A DNA stretch of 19,056 nt from assembly GCA_021791615.1 (NCBI GenBank), contig JAJYWG010000129.1:1-19056 (forward strand), written 5' to 3'. The translations under genes and the position numbers were made by a program. Shown piece by piece: positions 1-6,805 of the stretch (within the stretch, counting starts at the first letter, position 1; every line of letters starts with the position of its first letter). This stretch comes from Actinomycetes bacterium (GTDB taxonomy: Bacteria > Actinomycetota > Acidimicrobiia > Acidimicrobiales > RAAP-2). The notes beneath the pieces are model-generated. The model made no database searches, was not told the DNA's origin, and saw only the letters and a program-made list of their open reading frames with translations.

Positions 1-127
1 CGCTCCCGCTCCGCACCCGGTCGCCGCTCCCGCTCCGCACCCGGTCGCCGCTCCCGCTCCGCACCCGGTCGCCGCTCCCGCTCCGCACCCGGTCGCCGCT
101 CCCGCTCCGCACCCGGTCGCCGCTCCC
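1..127 (+). repeat. 24-bp tandem repeat, five full copies plus a partial one
   Basis: A 24-base unit beginning CGCTCCCGCTCCGCACCC is repeated five times without mismatch over positions 1-120, and the first seven bases of a sixth copy follow. The period is a multiple of three. In the frame of the downstream EcfT gene each unit encodes the octapeptide RSRSAPGR, with no stop and no start codon. The array may continue to the left of the window. Confidence 0.97.
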
Positions 128-1392
128 TTCATCCGGCGGCGTGGTGGCTCTGGGCCGCCTGCCTGGCCGGGGCGGCGATCCGCACCACCAACCCGTTGCT
201 GCTGGTCCTCCTCGCCGGGGTGGCCGCCTTCGTCGTGTCCGCCCGACGCACCGAGGCGCCCTGGTCGCGCTCGCTGGCGGTCTTCTTCCGCCTGGGGGTC
301 GTCGTCATCGTGATCCGGGTGGTGGTCCAGATCATCTTCGGCAACCGGCTCCCCGGCCACGTGCTGTTCACCCTGCCCGAGGTGCCGCTGCCGTCGTGGG
401 CGGCCGGGGTCAGCATCGGGGGTCCGGTCACCGCCGAGGCGGTACTGCTGGCGGCGGTGGACGGCCTGCGGCTGGCGGTGGTGCTGGTCTGCTTCGGGGC
501 CGCCAACTCGCTGGCCAGCCCGTACCGGCTGCTGCGCTGCCTGCCGGCCGTCCTGTACGAGGCGGGCGTGGCGGTGACGGTGTCCCTCGCCTTCGCCCCC
601 GAGGTGGTGATGGCCATCGGAGCGGTGCGCGACGCCCGCCGGCTCCGCGGGCGCCCGACCCGGGGGGTCGCCGGCCTGCGGGGCATGGCCATCCCCGTCC
701 TCGAGAGCGCGCTCGACCGCTCGCTCCAGCTCGCCTCGTCGATGGACGCCCGCGGCTACGGCCGCCGGGTCGCCGTCGGGCGGTCCACCCGGCGGTGGGC
801 CAGCGGGTCCACCGCGGTGGGCATCCTGGCGGTGGTGGCCGGCGTGTACGGCGTGCTCGACGCCGGATCGCTCCCCGGGGGCGGGATCCCCTTCGTCGCG
901 GTGGGCGCGCTGCTGATCGGTGCCGGCATGGCCGTGGGCGGCAGGCGGACCGCCCGCACCCGGTACCGGCCCGACGTGTGGCGCGGCGCCGAGTGGGGCG
1001 TGGCCGCCTCGGGAGCGGCCGTGGTAGCGGGCATGGTGGTGGCCTCGGCGATGGGGGCGAAGGGCCTCACCTTCGTCGCCTACCCGCTGCAGGTGCCGCC
1101 GCTGCCCCTGGCCGCCACCGTCGGGGTGCTGGCCGGCCTCCTCCCGGCGGTGGTGGCACCGGCTCCCGCCCGCCAGCCGGCACCGGCGCGCCCGGCTGAC
1201 CCGGGGAAGCCGGCAGCCGCCCGCGGGGCCGCGTCGTCCGCAGATCCGGCGGAGCCGATAGGCCCGGCGCTCACCCGCGAGACCGCGTCGTCCCCGGACC
1301 CGGCGGAACCGGCTGGCCCGGAGCCCGTGCGGGCGGCGGGGTCGGTGCCGGGTGCACCGGTGGCGACACCCCCGGGCGGGGGGCGGCGGTGA
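1..1392 (+). CDS. ecfT: ECF transporter transmembrane protein EcfT, 5' partial
   Basis: EcfT is the integral-membrane scaffold of energy-coupling factor importers; it links the ATPases to the S component. The frame is open from base 1, through the RSRSAPGR repeats, to TGA at 1390-1392. The typical EcfT N-terminal stretch LHPAAWWLWAACLAG follows the repeats directly (about 130-174). It is followed by several hydrophobic helices and the conserved coupling-helix segment SSMDARGYGRR (about 736-768). The first in-frame start, TTG at 196, would remove the first membrane segment, so the true start probably lies left of the window. The last 70 or so residues form an Ala/Pro-rich tail with an 18-residue repeat, unusual for EcfT. 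The gene overlaps the ATPase gene by four bases (GTGA), which suggests translational coupling. Family assignment is firm; the substrate is unknown. Confidence 0.9.
   Translation, partial: RSRSAPGRRSRSAPGRRSRSAPGRRSRSAPGRRSRSAPGRRSLHPAAWWLWAACLAGAAIRTTNPLLLVLLAGVAAFVVSARRTEAPWSRSLAVFFRLGVVVIVIRVVVQIIFGNRLPGHVLFTLPEVPLPSWAAGVSIGGPVTAEAVLLAAVDGLRLAVVLVCFGAANSLASPYRLLRCLPAVLYEAGVAVTVSLAFAPEVVMAIGAVRDARRLRGRPTRGVAGLRGMAIPVLESALDRSLQLASSMDARGYGRRVAVGRSTRRWASGSTAVGILAVVAGVYGVLDAGSLPGGGIPFVAVGALLIGAGMAVGGRRTARTRYRPDVWRGAEWGVAASGAAVVAGMVVASAMGAKGLTFVAYPLQVPPLPLAATVGVLAGLLPAVVAPAPARQPAPARPADPGKPAAARGAASSADPAEPIGPALTRETASSPDPAEPAGPEPVRAAGSVPGAPVATPPGGGRR
1228..1335 (+). repeat. Degenerate 54-bp in-frame duplication in the EcfT tail
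   Basis: Two adjacent 54-base copies (1228-1281 and 1282-1335) encode the related 18-residue blocks AASSADPAEPIGPALTRE and TASSPDPAEPAGPEPVRA. The length is a multiple of three, so the frame is kept. The repeat forms part of the Ala/Pro-rich tail after the last EcfT membrane helix. Confidence 0.8.
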
Positions 1393-3083
1393 TCCGGTTC
1401 GCCGACGTCTCGTTCACCTACGCGGGGGCGGAGGAGGCCACGCTGCGCCGGGTCGACCTGCACGTCGAAGAGGGCGAGCTCTGCCTGGTGGTGGGCGAGA
1501 CGGGATCCGGCAAGACGACCCTGCTCCGCGCCGTCAACGGCCTGGTGCCCCACTTCACCGGGGGGCATCTCTCCGGCGAGGTGACCGTCGCCGGGCGCAG
1601 CACCCGGGACCACCCGCCGCGCGAGCTGGCCGACGTGGTCGGCATGGTCGGCCAGGATCCCGCCGCCAGCTTCGTCACCGACGTGGTCGAGGACGAGCTC
1701 GCCTACACGATGGAGAACCTGGGTATCGCCCCCGACGTGATGCGCCGCCGGGTGGAGGACGTCCTCGACCTGCTCGGGCTGCACGACCTGCGCCACCGCC
1801 CGCTCGCCACCCTTTCGGGGGGCCAGCAGCAGCGGGTGGCGATCGGGGCGGTGCTGACCGCCTCGCCCCGGGTGCTGGTGCTCGACGAGCCCACGTCCGC
1901 GCTCGACCCCGCCGCCGCCGAGGAGGTGCTGTCGTCGCTGGCCCGGCTGGTCCACGACGTCGGCCTCACCGTGGTGCTGGCCGAGCACCGCCTCGAGCGG
2001 GTCCTCCCGTTCGCCGACCGGGTGGTGCTGGTTCCCGGGCGCGGCGAGCCGCTGGAGGTCGGGCCCACCGCCGAGATCATGGCCACCTCCCCGGTGGCCC
2101 CGCCCATCGTCGAGCTGGCCCGCCTGGCCGGCTGGCGACCGATCCCGCTCAGCGTGCGCGACGCCCGCCGGATGGCGGGGCCCCTGCGGGAGGCGCTCGC
2201 CGCTGCCACCCCGGCGGGGCCCGGTCGAGGAGAAGCGGCAGGACCCGGTCGGGAGTCGGAGGTGGGGTCCGGGGAACCGGCCGGGCCCGGGGGGCCGATG
2301 GCGCACCCCGCTGAGGCGATCACGCTCGCCACGGTCGAGAAGCTCACCGTCGCCTACGGCCCGGTGGTGGCGCTCGACCGGATCGACCTGACCGTCCAGT
2401 CCGGCGAGGTGCTGGCCGTCATGGGGCGCAACGGGTCGGGGAAGTCGACGCTGCTGGGCCAGCTGGCCGGCCTGCGCGCCCCGACGGGCGGCCGGGTGCG
2501 GGTGGGGGGCGGGGCGCCCGCGGACCTGGCGCCCCGGGAACTGATCCGGCGGGTCGGGCTGGTCCCCCAGGACGCCGGCATGCTCCTCTACGGGGAGACC
2601 GTGGCCGGTGAGTGCGCCACCGCCGACCGCGAGACGGGGCTCGATCCCGGAACGACCGCGGCGGTGCTGGACCGCATCCTCCCCGGTATGCCGACCGACC
2701 GCCACCCGCGGGACCTCTCCGAAGGCCAACGCCTGGCGCTCGCCCTGGCGGTGGTGATGGCGCCCGCCCCCGCCCTGGTGCTCCTCGACGAACCCACCCG
2801 CGGTCTCGACTATCCGAGCAAGGCCCGTCTGGTCGAGGTGCTCGACGACCTGGTGACCGCCGGGCACGGGGTGGTGATGACCACCCACGACGTGGAACTG
2901 GTGGCGAGGGCCGCCGGCCGGGCGGTGGTGCTGGCCGAGGGCGAGGTGGTCTCCGACGGCCCGGCACGGGACGTGGTCTGCCATTCCCCGGTGTTCGCCC
3001 CCCAGGTCGCCAAGGTGCTGGCCCCGGAGCCGTGGCTCACCGTGAGCGAGGTCGAACGTGCCCTGGCCGGGGTGGTGCCGTGA
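1389..3083 (+). CDS. Fused ECF transporter ATPase with two EcfA-type ABC domains
   Basis: This energises the ECF importer by ATP hydrolysis on the cytoplasmic face. It is 564 aa with two complete ABC ATPase domains, where many bacteria encode EcfA1 and EcfA2 separately. Domain 1 (about 1-250) has Walker A GETGSGKTT at 36-44, Q-loop Q89, signature LSGGQQQRV at 142-150, Walker B VLVLDEPTS at 162-170 and H-loop H200. Domain 2 (about 310-560) has Walker A GRNGSGKST at 346-354, Q394, a divergent signature LSEGQR at 443-448, Walker B LVLLDEPT at 463-470 and H500. A Gly/Pro/Glu-rich linker at about 275-305 joins them. Both sites look catalytically complete, although the second signature has E in place of the first G. 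The GTG start at 1389 overlaps the ecfT stop, and the stop overlaps the likely start of the S-component gene. Confidence 0.93.
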   Translation: MIRFADVSFTYAGAEEATLRRVDLHVEEGELCLVVGETGSGKTTLLRAVNGLVPHFTGGHLSGEVTVAGRSTRDHPPRELADVVGMVGQDPAASFVTDVVEDELAYTMENLGIAPDVMRRRVEDVLDLLGLHDLRHRPLATLSGGQQQRVAIGAVLTASPRVLVLDEPTSALDPAAAEEVLSSLARLVHDVGLTVVLAEHRLERVLPFADRVVLVPGRGEPLEVGPTAEIMATSPVAPPIVELARLAGWRPIPLSVRDARRMAGPLREALAAATPAGPGRGEAAGPGRESEVGSGEPAGPGGPMAHPAEAITLATVEKLTVAYGPVVALDRIDLTVQSGEVLAVMGRNGSGKSTLLGQLAGLRAPTGGRVRVGGGAPADLAPRELIRRVGLVPQDAGMLLYGETVAGECATADRETGLDPGTTAAVLDRILPGMPTDRHPRDLSEGQRLALALAVVMAPAPALVLLDEPTRGLDYPSKARLVEVLDDLVTAGHGVVMTTHDVELVARAAGRAVVLAEGEVVSDGPARDVVCHSPVFAPQVAKVLAPEPWLTVSEVERALAGVVP

Positions 3084-3172
3084 GCGGCCGGGGTGGCGCC
3101 GTGGGCGGCCGGGCCGAGGGTGGACGCGAACCGGTGCGGTCCCGCCCGGTGGGTGGTGCCGTGAGCGGCCGG
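3071..3172 (+). repeat. 21-bp repeat spanning the ATPase / S-component junction
   Basis: A 21-base unit containing GTGCCGTGAGCGGCCGG occurs at 3071-3091 and is repeated identically at 3152-3172. A diverged copy (GTGGGCGG in place of GTGAGCGG) sits directly after the first at 3092-3112. The first copy holds the ATPase stop and the GTG at 3080. The third holds an in-frame GTG at 3161 in the same local context. Confidence 0.85.
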
Positions 3173-4075
3173 GCGGGCGCGGGCATCGTGCGCCTGCGGC
3201 CTCGCGCCTCGGTGCTCCTGGCCGTGACGTCCCTGATCGGGGCGGCGGGGTTCGCCTGGCCCCTCCTCATCCACGGACATGCGTCGGTCAACCAGGCGCA
3301 CTCGGCCGACGCGCCGTGGATCTTCGTGGCCGTGCTGCCGCTTCTTCTGGCCGTGGTCCTCGGCGAGCTGTCCGAGGGGTCGCTCGACGCCAAGGCGATC
3401 GCGCTGCTCGGCATCCTCGCCGCCTGCGGGGCGGCGCTGCGCGTCCCGAGCCCGGGGGTGGCCGGCTTCGAACCGGTGTTCTTCCTCCTCATCCCGGCCG
3501 GTCGGGTGCTCGGTCGCGGGTTCGGGTTCGTCCTCGGGGCGGTGACCATCGCCGCCTCCGCGCTGATCACCGGCGGCGTGGGACCGTGGCTCCCCTTCCA
3601 GATGTTCGGGGCGGCGTGGATGGGGTTCGGAGCCGGCTGCCTCCCGCCGGCTCGGGGGAAGGCCGAGCTGTGGCTGCTGGCCGGCTACGGGGCGGTGACC
3701 GGGATCCTCTACGGTGCGCTCCTCAACCTCTGGTTCTGGCCCTTCGGGACCGGCACCACCACCAGCTTCTCGTTCGTGCCCGGGGCCGGCTTCCTCCACA
3801 ACCTGCACAGCTTCGTGCTGTTCGACCTGACCACCTCGCTCGGGTTCGACATCCCGCGGGCGGTCACCAATGCGACCCTGGTGCTGCTGCTGGGCCGGCC
3901 GGTGCTGGGTGCGCTGCGCCGGGCCAGCCGCCGGGCCGCCTTCGACGCCCCGGTGGAGTTCGGTAGGGATGGCGGCGGGGAAGTGGTCGTGGTCGCTGTT
4001 ATCACTGGCGCTGGTGCTCCGAGCGCAGTCGGAGGCAGCAAGACCTCGCCGGGTCGGGCCGCGCCCGCTTCCTGA
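3080..4075 (+). CDS. ECF transporter S component (substrate-binding membrane subunit)
   Basis: S components are small membrane proteins that capture a vitamin or metal and dock onto EcfT. From GTG 3080 the product is 331 aa. About 35 low-complexity residues come first, then roughly six hydrophobic segments between residues 43 and 285, including the S-component-like stretch GPWLPFQMFGAAWMGFGAG (about 168-186). A weakly conserved Gly/Val/Ser-rich tail ends the protein. The start at 3080 gives a GTGA overlap with the ATPase gene. GTG at 3161 is an alternative that drops the repeat-encoded 27 residues, and no start is proven. Position after EcfT and EcfA supports a dedicated (group I-like) importer. 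I cannot name the substrate; cobalamin or another cofactor would be a guess. The frame is also open upstream inside the ATPase gene, but that part is a shadow. Confidence 0.82.
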   Translation: MSGRGGAVGGRAEGGREPVRSRPVGGAVSGRAGAGIVRLRPRASVLLAVTSLIGAAGFAWPLLIHGHASVNQAHSADAPWIFVAVLPLLLAVVLGELSEGSLDAKAIALLGILAACGAALRVPSPGVAGFEPVFFLLIPAGRVLGRGFGFVLGAVTIAASALITGGVGPWLPFQMFGAAWMGFGAGCLPPARGKAELWLLAGYGAVTGILYGALLNLWFWPFGTGTTTSFSFVPGAGFLHNLHSFVLFDLTTSLGFDIPRAVTNATLVLLLGRPVLGALRRASRRAAFDAPVEFGRDGGGEVVVVAVITGAGAPSAVGGSKTSPGRAAPAS

Positions 4076-4126
4076 TGCGCCCAGGAACTTCCCGGCCATT
4101 CCGAGTCCTTGCTGCATCAGCCCAGC

Positions 4127-4364
4127 TCACCGGTGCAACTGCATGGGGCCAGTGGCAAGCCATACCCAACGATTGACGGTGTGGACATCCAAAGCGAATC
4201 CTCGTTGCGTTCGAAAAGTGGCACGAGCAAGCTCCCGTTCGATCCTGGATCCATCGGCAGCCTGACTCGACATGGCATCGGAATCGCTTGGCGTCGATCA
4301 GAACGGTAATCGACAATTCGTCCCAATCAGTGACCGACGCTCGTTCCGCGGTTGCATCGGTCAA
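4127..4364 (-). pseudogene. Possible frameshifted small ORF downstream of the EspG-like gene
   Basis: This lies in the 285-base gap between convergent operons. On the minus strand a TTG at 4364 overlaps the EspG-like stop (TTGA) and reads about 30 residues that look coding (TDWDELSITVLIDAKRFRC). The same frame then becomes Cys/Arg-rich and runs antisense into the S-component gene. A second frame starting at ATG 4273 reads MSSQAADGSRIERELA and continues for 48 aa to a stop at 4127-4129. Joining the two by one frameshift near 4271-4280 gives a plausible protein of about 80 residues. I do not recognise it. It could be a decayed gene, a sequencing error or chance. Beyond it, 4076-4126 shows nothing I can identify, and I see no clear terminator in the gap. 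Confidence 0.25.
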
Positions 4365-5200
4365 GTAGCCGTCGGAACCGTCAAACGCCCGTAAGCCTGG
4401 TCTACCAACGCTACGAGATCGTCGCGACCGACGAGGGTGATCCGCAGTCCACCACCTCCGTCAGCACCTCCCTCGGCTCCGAATCCAATCGCCTGGAAAC
4501 GCCACGCTCCGGCGTCGCCTGCATCGAACCACGAGATCAGCTCCTCGGAATGCCCTGCTTGGTTCCACGTACTGAACAGCATCGTCGTACCGGCGACGTC
4601 GCCAACGAGGGCGCCCACGAACGATGCCTGCTCACCCACCGACAATGAATCGAGAAATTCCTCGGCCACCATCGATCGGGCAACGTCCGGGCTTCCACCA
4701 CCGATGCGCTCCACCCTGGCGGCGTCGATGACGGTCGTGCGGGGCGCAGGCCGTCGCGCGGCAACCTCGCTTTCTCCGGCCGATGCGTGAACGGCGTCGA
4801 GCGTCTCCCCCAGACCAGCCAGGTACAGGAAGTGGAGCCCAAGACGATCCCATGCCTGGAGAACGCTGTACTCCGCACCAATCGAGATGGCTTGCTGCGT
4901 CGAGGCGGACGCCGTACCCCTCGAGATCACCACTCGCGACAGCGGCCTGCAGAGAACACGCAGCATCTGGTCCAAGGCGGGATTCGCCACCGGCCCCTCG
5001 TCATCAATCAGGCTCACTCCCCGTGTGTACAAGCACAGGGACGCGTGTTCGAGAACGGAATCTCGGGCCTCCGGCGTCGGCAGCGCTTCGGCGGCAGCGG
5101 GCACGCCCGCTGGTAACGGAAGCCTGTGCCCTCCGGCAAAGGCCATGAGCTCCGCCGCGGTGAGGACCGTCCTGCCATTGATGTTTGCTATCGCTTCCAT
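4361..5200 (-). CDS. EspG-like ESX secretion-associated protein (putative chaperone)
   Basis: This 279-aa protein has no signal peptide or membrane segment and is probably cytoplasmic. Its architecture resembles the EspG family (ESX secretion-associated): an N-terminal LTAAELMAF helix start, then a helical stretch with LYTRGVSLIDDEGPVANPAL at about 57-76, LRVLCRPLSRVVISRG at about 80-95, and later alternating strand-like segments ending in LRITLVGRDDLVALVDQAYG. EspG proteins bind PE/PPE-type or other type VII substrates before export, which fits its position just downstream of two WXG100-like genes. The ATG at 5200 is supported by a GGAGG ribosome-binding site at 5206-5210, five bases upstream. 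The family call rests on pattern resemblance, not a profile search. An immunity or unrelated cytoplasmic role for the neighbouring large WXG100-like protein is also possible. Confidence 0.5.
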   Translation of the reverse strand: MEAIANINGRTVLTAAELMAFAGGHRLPLPAGVPAAAEALPTPEARDSVLEHASLCLYTRGVSLIDDEGPVANPALDQMLRVLCRPLSRVVISRGTASASTQQAISIGAEYSVLQAWDRLGLHFLYLAGLGETLDAVHASAGESEVAARRPAPRTTVIDAARVERIGGGSPDVARSMVAEEFLDSLSVGEQASFVGALVGDVAGTTMLFSTWNQAGHSEELISWFDAGDAGAWRFQAIGFGAEGGADGGGGLRITLVGRDDLVALVDQAYGRLTVPTAT

Positions 5201-5205
5201 GGCCC

Positions 5206-5210
5206 CCTCC
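5206..5210 (-). promoter_or_regulatory. Ribosome-binding site of the EspG-like gene
   Basis: GGAGG on the minus strand, five bases before ATG 5200. It fixes the start and shows the gene is translated independently of its upstream neighbour, whose stop lies 83 bases away. Confidence 0.75.
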
Positions 5211-5283
5211 GTCGCTCAATCAAACGCGAACACCTTGGCCGCACACATCCGAACCAAAGTTGTCCGCGGCCAGTCGTCACCCA

Positions 5284-6258
5284 TCAGAACAAATGAGACA
5301 CGACCCCGTCGACCCCTACGCCCACCGATCTCCACGCCTCGCTCGCGGCGTGCAGGGCATCGCCAGTGGAACCGGCGAGGACTCCGCTCGTGTCACGAGC
5401 AACCTGCGAAGCTTCCGACATCACCGCACTGGCAGCGGCCCCGACATCGTGGGAGATCGGATCCCAATTACTCACGACCAAACCCGCTACCGCAGTTGCG
5501 CCTGATGCCACCTGCAACACAACACCGACCGGTGCTCCGAATACCGTCCCATCGAGAACCGTTCCCGCCATGAACAGGCCCCCGGACGCGACTCCGAGCG
5601 CATCGCCAACTGCGAGGCGGTCCTGGCGATGCTGCATTGCCCCAACGAAGCCGACCGCGTCCAGTGCCACGCCGGCACCCCCGATGACATCACCAACTGG
5701 CCCCTTGCTGATTGCGTCGGCGACGTCCGCAACCTTGCCGAAAGCGCTCGAATCAACGACGTCACCGATGAATCCCTTGGTGACGAGACTCTGGAGGAAA
5801 CCAGCTGGCCCTTTCAGGAGGGATGGCAGGCCCGACAGTTCCGTGCCAGCGAGGCTCTCGATGCCAGCCAACGCACCCGCTGCCGTCTTGGCGAGTGACG
5901 CGCCGTGAATGAGCGAGGAGACTCCATGTCCCGCCAATCCCATCCCACCCGCGGCGAGTGCAGCGCCACCGACGAGACCAGCCCCGGCAACTTCATCCAG
6001 CCTACTCGCCATGCCTTCAAGAGCACCTGCATGATGATCCAAGGATAACGCAAGAAAGCTGAAATCTGGCACCAGTGAATGAAAGTCGATCAGCATTGAC
6101 TGAATAGTCAGCTGGAATACGTCGTTTCCTTCCGCTGCCAGCCGGTCCAGTTGCGCTCCGATATCAACGCGTGCTGCATCCAATTGCGGGAGATGCACGC
6201 TTCGGATTTCGTTGGCCAGCATGCGGCATGCGACCGCGATCTCGGCCGCTGTTGCCAC
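5284..6258 (-). CDS. WXG100-like N-terminal domain fused to a glycine-rich hydrophobic region; putative type VII effector
   Basis: This 324-aa protein has two parts. Residues 1-95 align end to end with the neighbouring 95-aa protein: both begin MATA-EIA-ACR-LA and share VH-P, IG--L, a central L--F and C-terminal A--L spacing. Helical, WXG100-sized, but no W-x-G. Residues 95-265 are rich in Gly/Ala/Val with several hydrophobic stretches (about 95-118, 190-207 and 216-262) and many small-xxx-small spacings, such as GGAALAAGGMGLAG, that suggest membrane insertion or helix packing. The tail (about 270-320) is an Ala/Ser-rich helix. Such helical-domain-plus-variable-C-terminus proteins are often type VII substrates, so export by the upstream FtsK ATPase is inferred. 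No enzymatic motif is visible. The GTG start at 6258 has GGAG at 6266-6269. Confidence 0.7.
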   Translation of the reverse strand: MATAAEIAVACRMLANEIRSVHLPQLDAARVDIGAQLDRLAAEGNDVFQLTIQSMLIDFHSLVPDFSFLALSLDHHAGALEGMASRLDEVAGAGLVGGAALAAGGMGLAGHGVSSLIHGASLAKTAAGALAGIESLAGTELSGLPSLLKGPAGFLQSLVTKGFIGDVVDSSAFGKVADVADAISKGPVGDVIGGAGVALDAVGFVGAMQHRQDRLAVGDALGVASGGLFMAGTVLDGTVFGAPVGVVLQVASGATAVAGLVVSNWDPISHDVGAAASAVMSEASQVARDTSGVLAGSTGDALHAASEAWRSVGVGVDGVVSHLF

Positions 6259-6265
6259 TTTCTAT

Positions 6266-6269
6266 CTCC
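6266..6269 (-). promoter_or_regulatory. Ribosome-binding site of the large WXG100-like gene
   Basis: GGAG on the minus strand, seven bases before GTG 6258. It supports this start, which also aligns exactly with the N-terminus of the paralogous 95-aa protein. Confidence 0.65.
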
Positions 6270-6401
6270 AAACCCGGCCGCACGCGACCGACCAGCCACG
6301 ACTCCCCGGTTTGCAGGTAAACAGGCGAATACTGCCCGACCGCTCCTCTCCGCAACCGTGACCGGTAGGTACACGCATTGGCGTCCTTCGCGCGCAGCAA
6401 T

Positions 6402-6689
6402 TCAGAGAACGTCGGAGGCGATCGTTTCAAGCTGCGTCGCCAGATTGTTCAAGCGCGCCGGGTGGTTCTCGAGCCAGCTGAGGATCGCCGCGAAGTGACC
6501 GGACAGTGCATTGAATTCGTCCAGAAGCGGATTGAAGTTCCCGATCAGCACTTGCTCGCCGTCGGAGACCAATTGCCCCAGAAAATGACCGATCTGGACC
6601 TGCGAGTTCTGGACGTTCGGATGGTGCACCGTCTGCACTTGGCTGGCCAATTGCCGACAGGCAGCCGCGATCTCTGAAGCAGTAGCCAT
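6402..6689 (-). CDS. Small WXG100-like (EsxA/EsxB-type) protein lacking WxG
   Basis: This 95-aa protein, all helix-like, has the length of ESX/WXG100 proteins, which form helical-hairpin dimers and are exported by type VII systems. It is homologous across its whole length to the first 95 residues of the next gene, so the two are tandem paralogues and may pair. The usual W-x-G turn is missing; the midpoint reads GNFNPLLDEFN, and the only Trp is later (LSWLENH, about 70-76). I also see no C-terminal YxxxD/E export motif. ATG 6689 is preceded by AAGGGG at 6696-6701, and the gene has its own likely promoter. The type VII link rests on size, fold-like pattern and neighbours (EccC/EssC-type ATPase upstream, EspG-like gene downstream). 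Confidence 0.75.
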   Translation of the reverse strand: MATASEIAAACRQLASQVQTVHHPNVQNSQVQIGHFLGQLVSDGEQVLIGNFNPLLDEFNALSGHFAAILSWLENHPARLNNLATQLETIASDVL

Positions 6690-6695
6690 TTCGAT

Positions 6696-6701
6696 CCCCT
6701 T
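6696..6701 (-). promoter_or_regulatory. Ribosome-binding site of the small WXG100-like gene
   Basis: AAGGGG on the minus strand, six bases before ATG 6689. It supports the start of the WXG100-like gene. Confidence 0.65.
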
Positions 6702-6715
6702 ATATCATCGCCGAA

Positions 6716-6735
6716 TCCGAGGACCAACCCTCGGA
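6716..6735 (-). promoter_or_regulatory. 5' UTR hairpin upstream of the WXG100-like genes
   Basis: A perfect 7-bp stem (TCCGAGG paired with CCTCGGA) with a six-base loop. It lies between the predicted transcription start (about 6739) and the ribosome-binding site, so it would form within a few bases of the 5' end of the mRNA. No T-run follows, so it is unlikely to be a terminator. Messenger stabilisation or protein binding are possible roles. Confidence 0.6.
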
Positions 6736-6745
6736 GTGTAGCTAA

Positions 6746-6774
6746 AATGTATCCGAATTTCTCCTCATGGACAA
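6746..6774 (-). promoter_or_regulatory. Predicted promoter of the WXG100-like gene set
   Basis: On the minus strand, a -35 element TTGTCC (6774-6769) is separated by 17 bases from a -10 element TACATT (6751-6746). Each matches four of six consensus bases for a housekeeping sigma factor. The site lies in the 217-base gap after the FtsK ATPase gene and about 57 bases before the WXG100-like start. The predicted transcription start is near 6739. Confidence 0.5.
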
Positions 6775-6775
6775 T

Positions 6776-6789
6776 GGGGACATCTCCCC
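6776..6789. promoter_or_regulatory. Inverted repeat next to the -35 element
   Basis: GGGGA-N4-TCCCC, a perfect 5-bp inverted repeat with a 4-base spacer, ends two bases upstream of the predicted -35 element. The position suits an operator or activator site. No regulator is identified. Confidence 0.4.
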
Positions 6790-6805
6790 GCTTGACGTTG
6801 GAACA

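Noticed and set aside
1..127. CRISPR-like array
   Set aside because: Copies are contiguous with no unique spacers, and the period is codon-sized.
141..1199. 352-aa plus-strand ORF overlapping EcfT
   Set aside because: It is a frame shadow. The other frame carries the hydrophobic helices and EcfT motif.
1080..2984. 634-aa minus-strand ORF
   Set aside because: It is antisense to EcfT and the dual ATPase, is His/Gly/Arg-rich with no recognisable domain, and is explained by GC-rich codon bias of the real genes.
2810..4117. 435-aa minus-strand ORF
   Set aside because: It is antisense to the ATPase and S-component genes. It is rich in Glu, Gln, His and Arg, without domain features.
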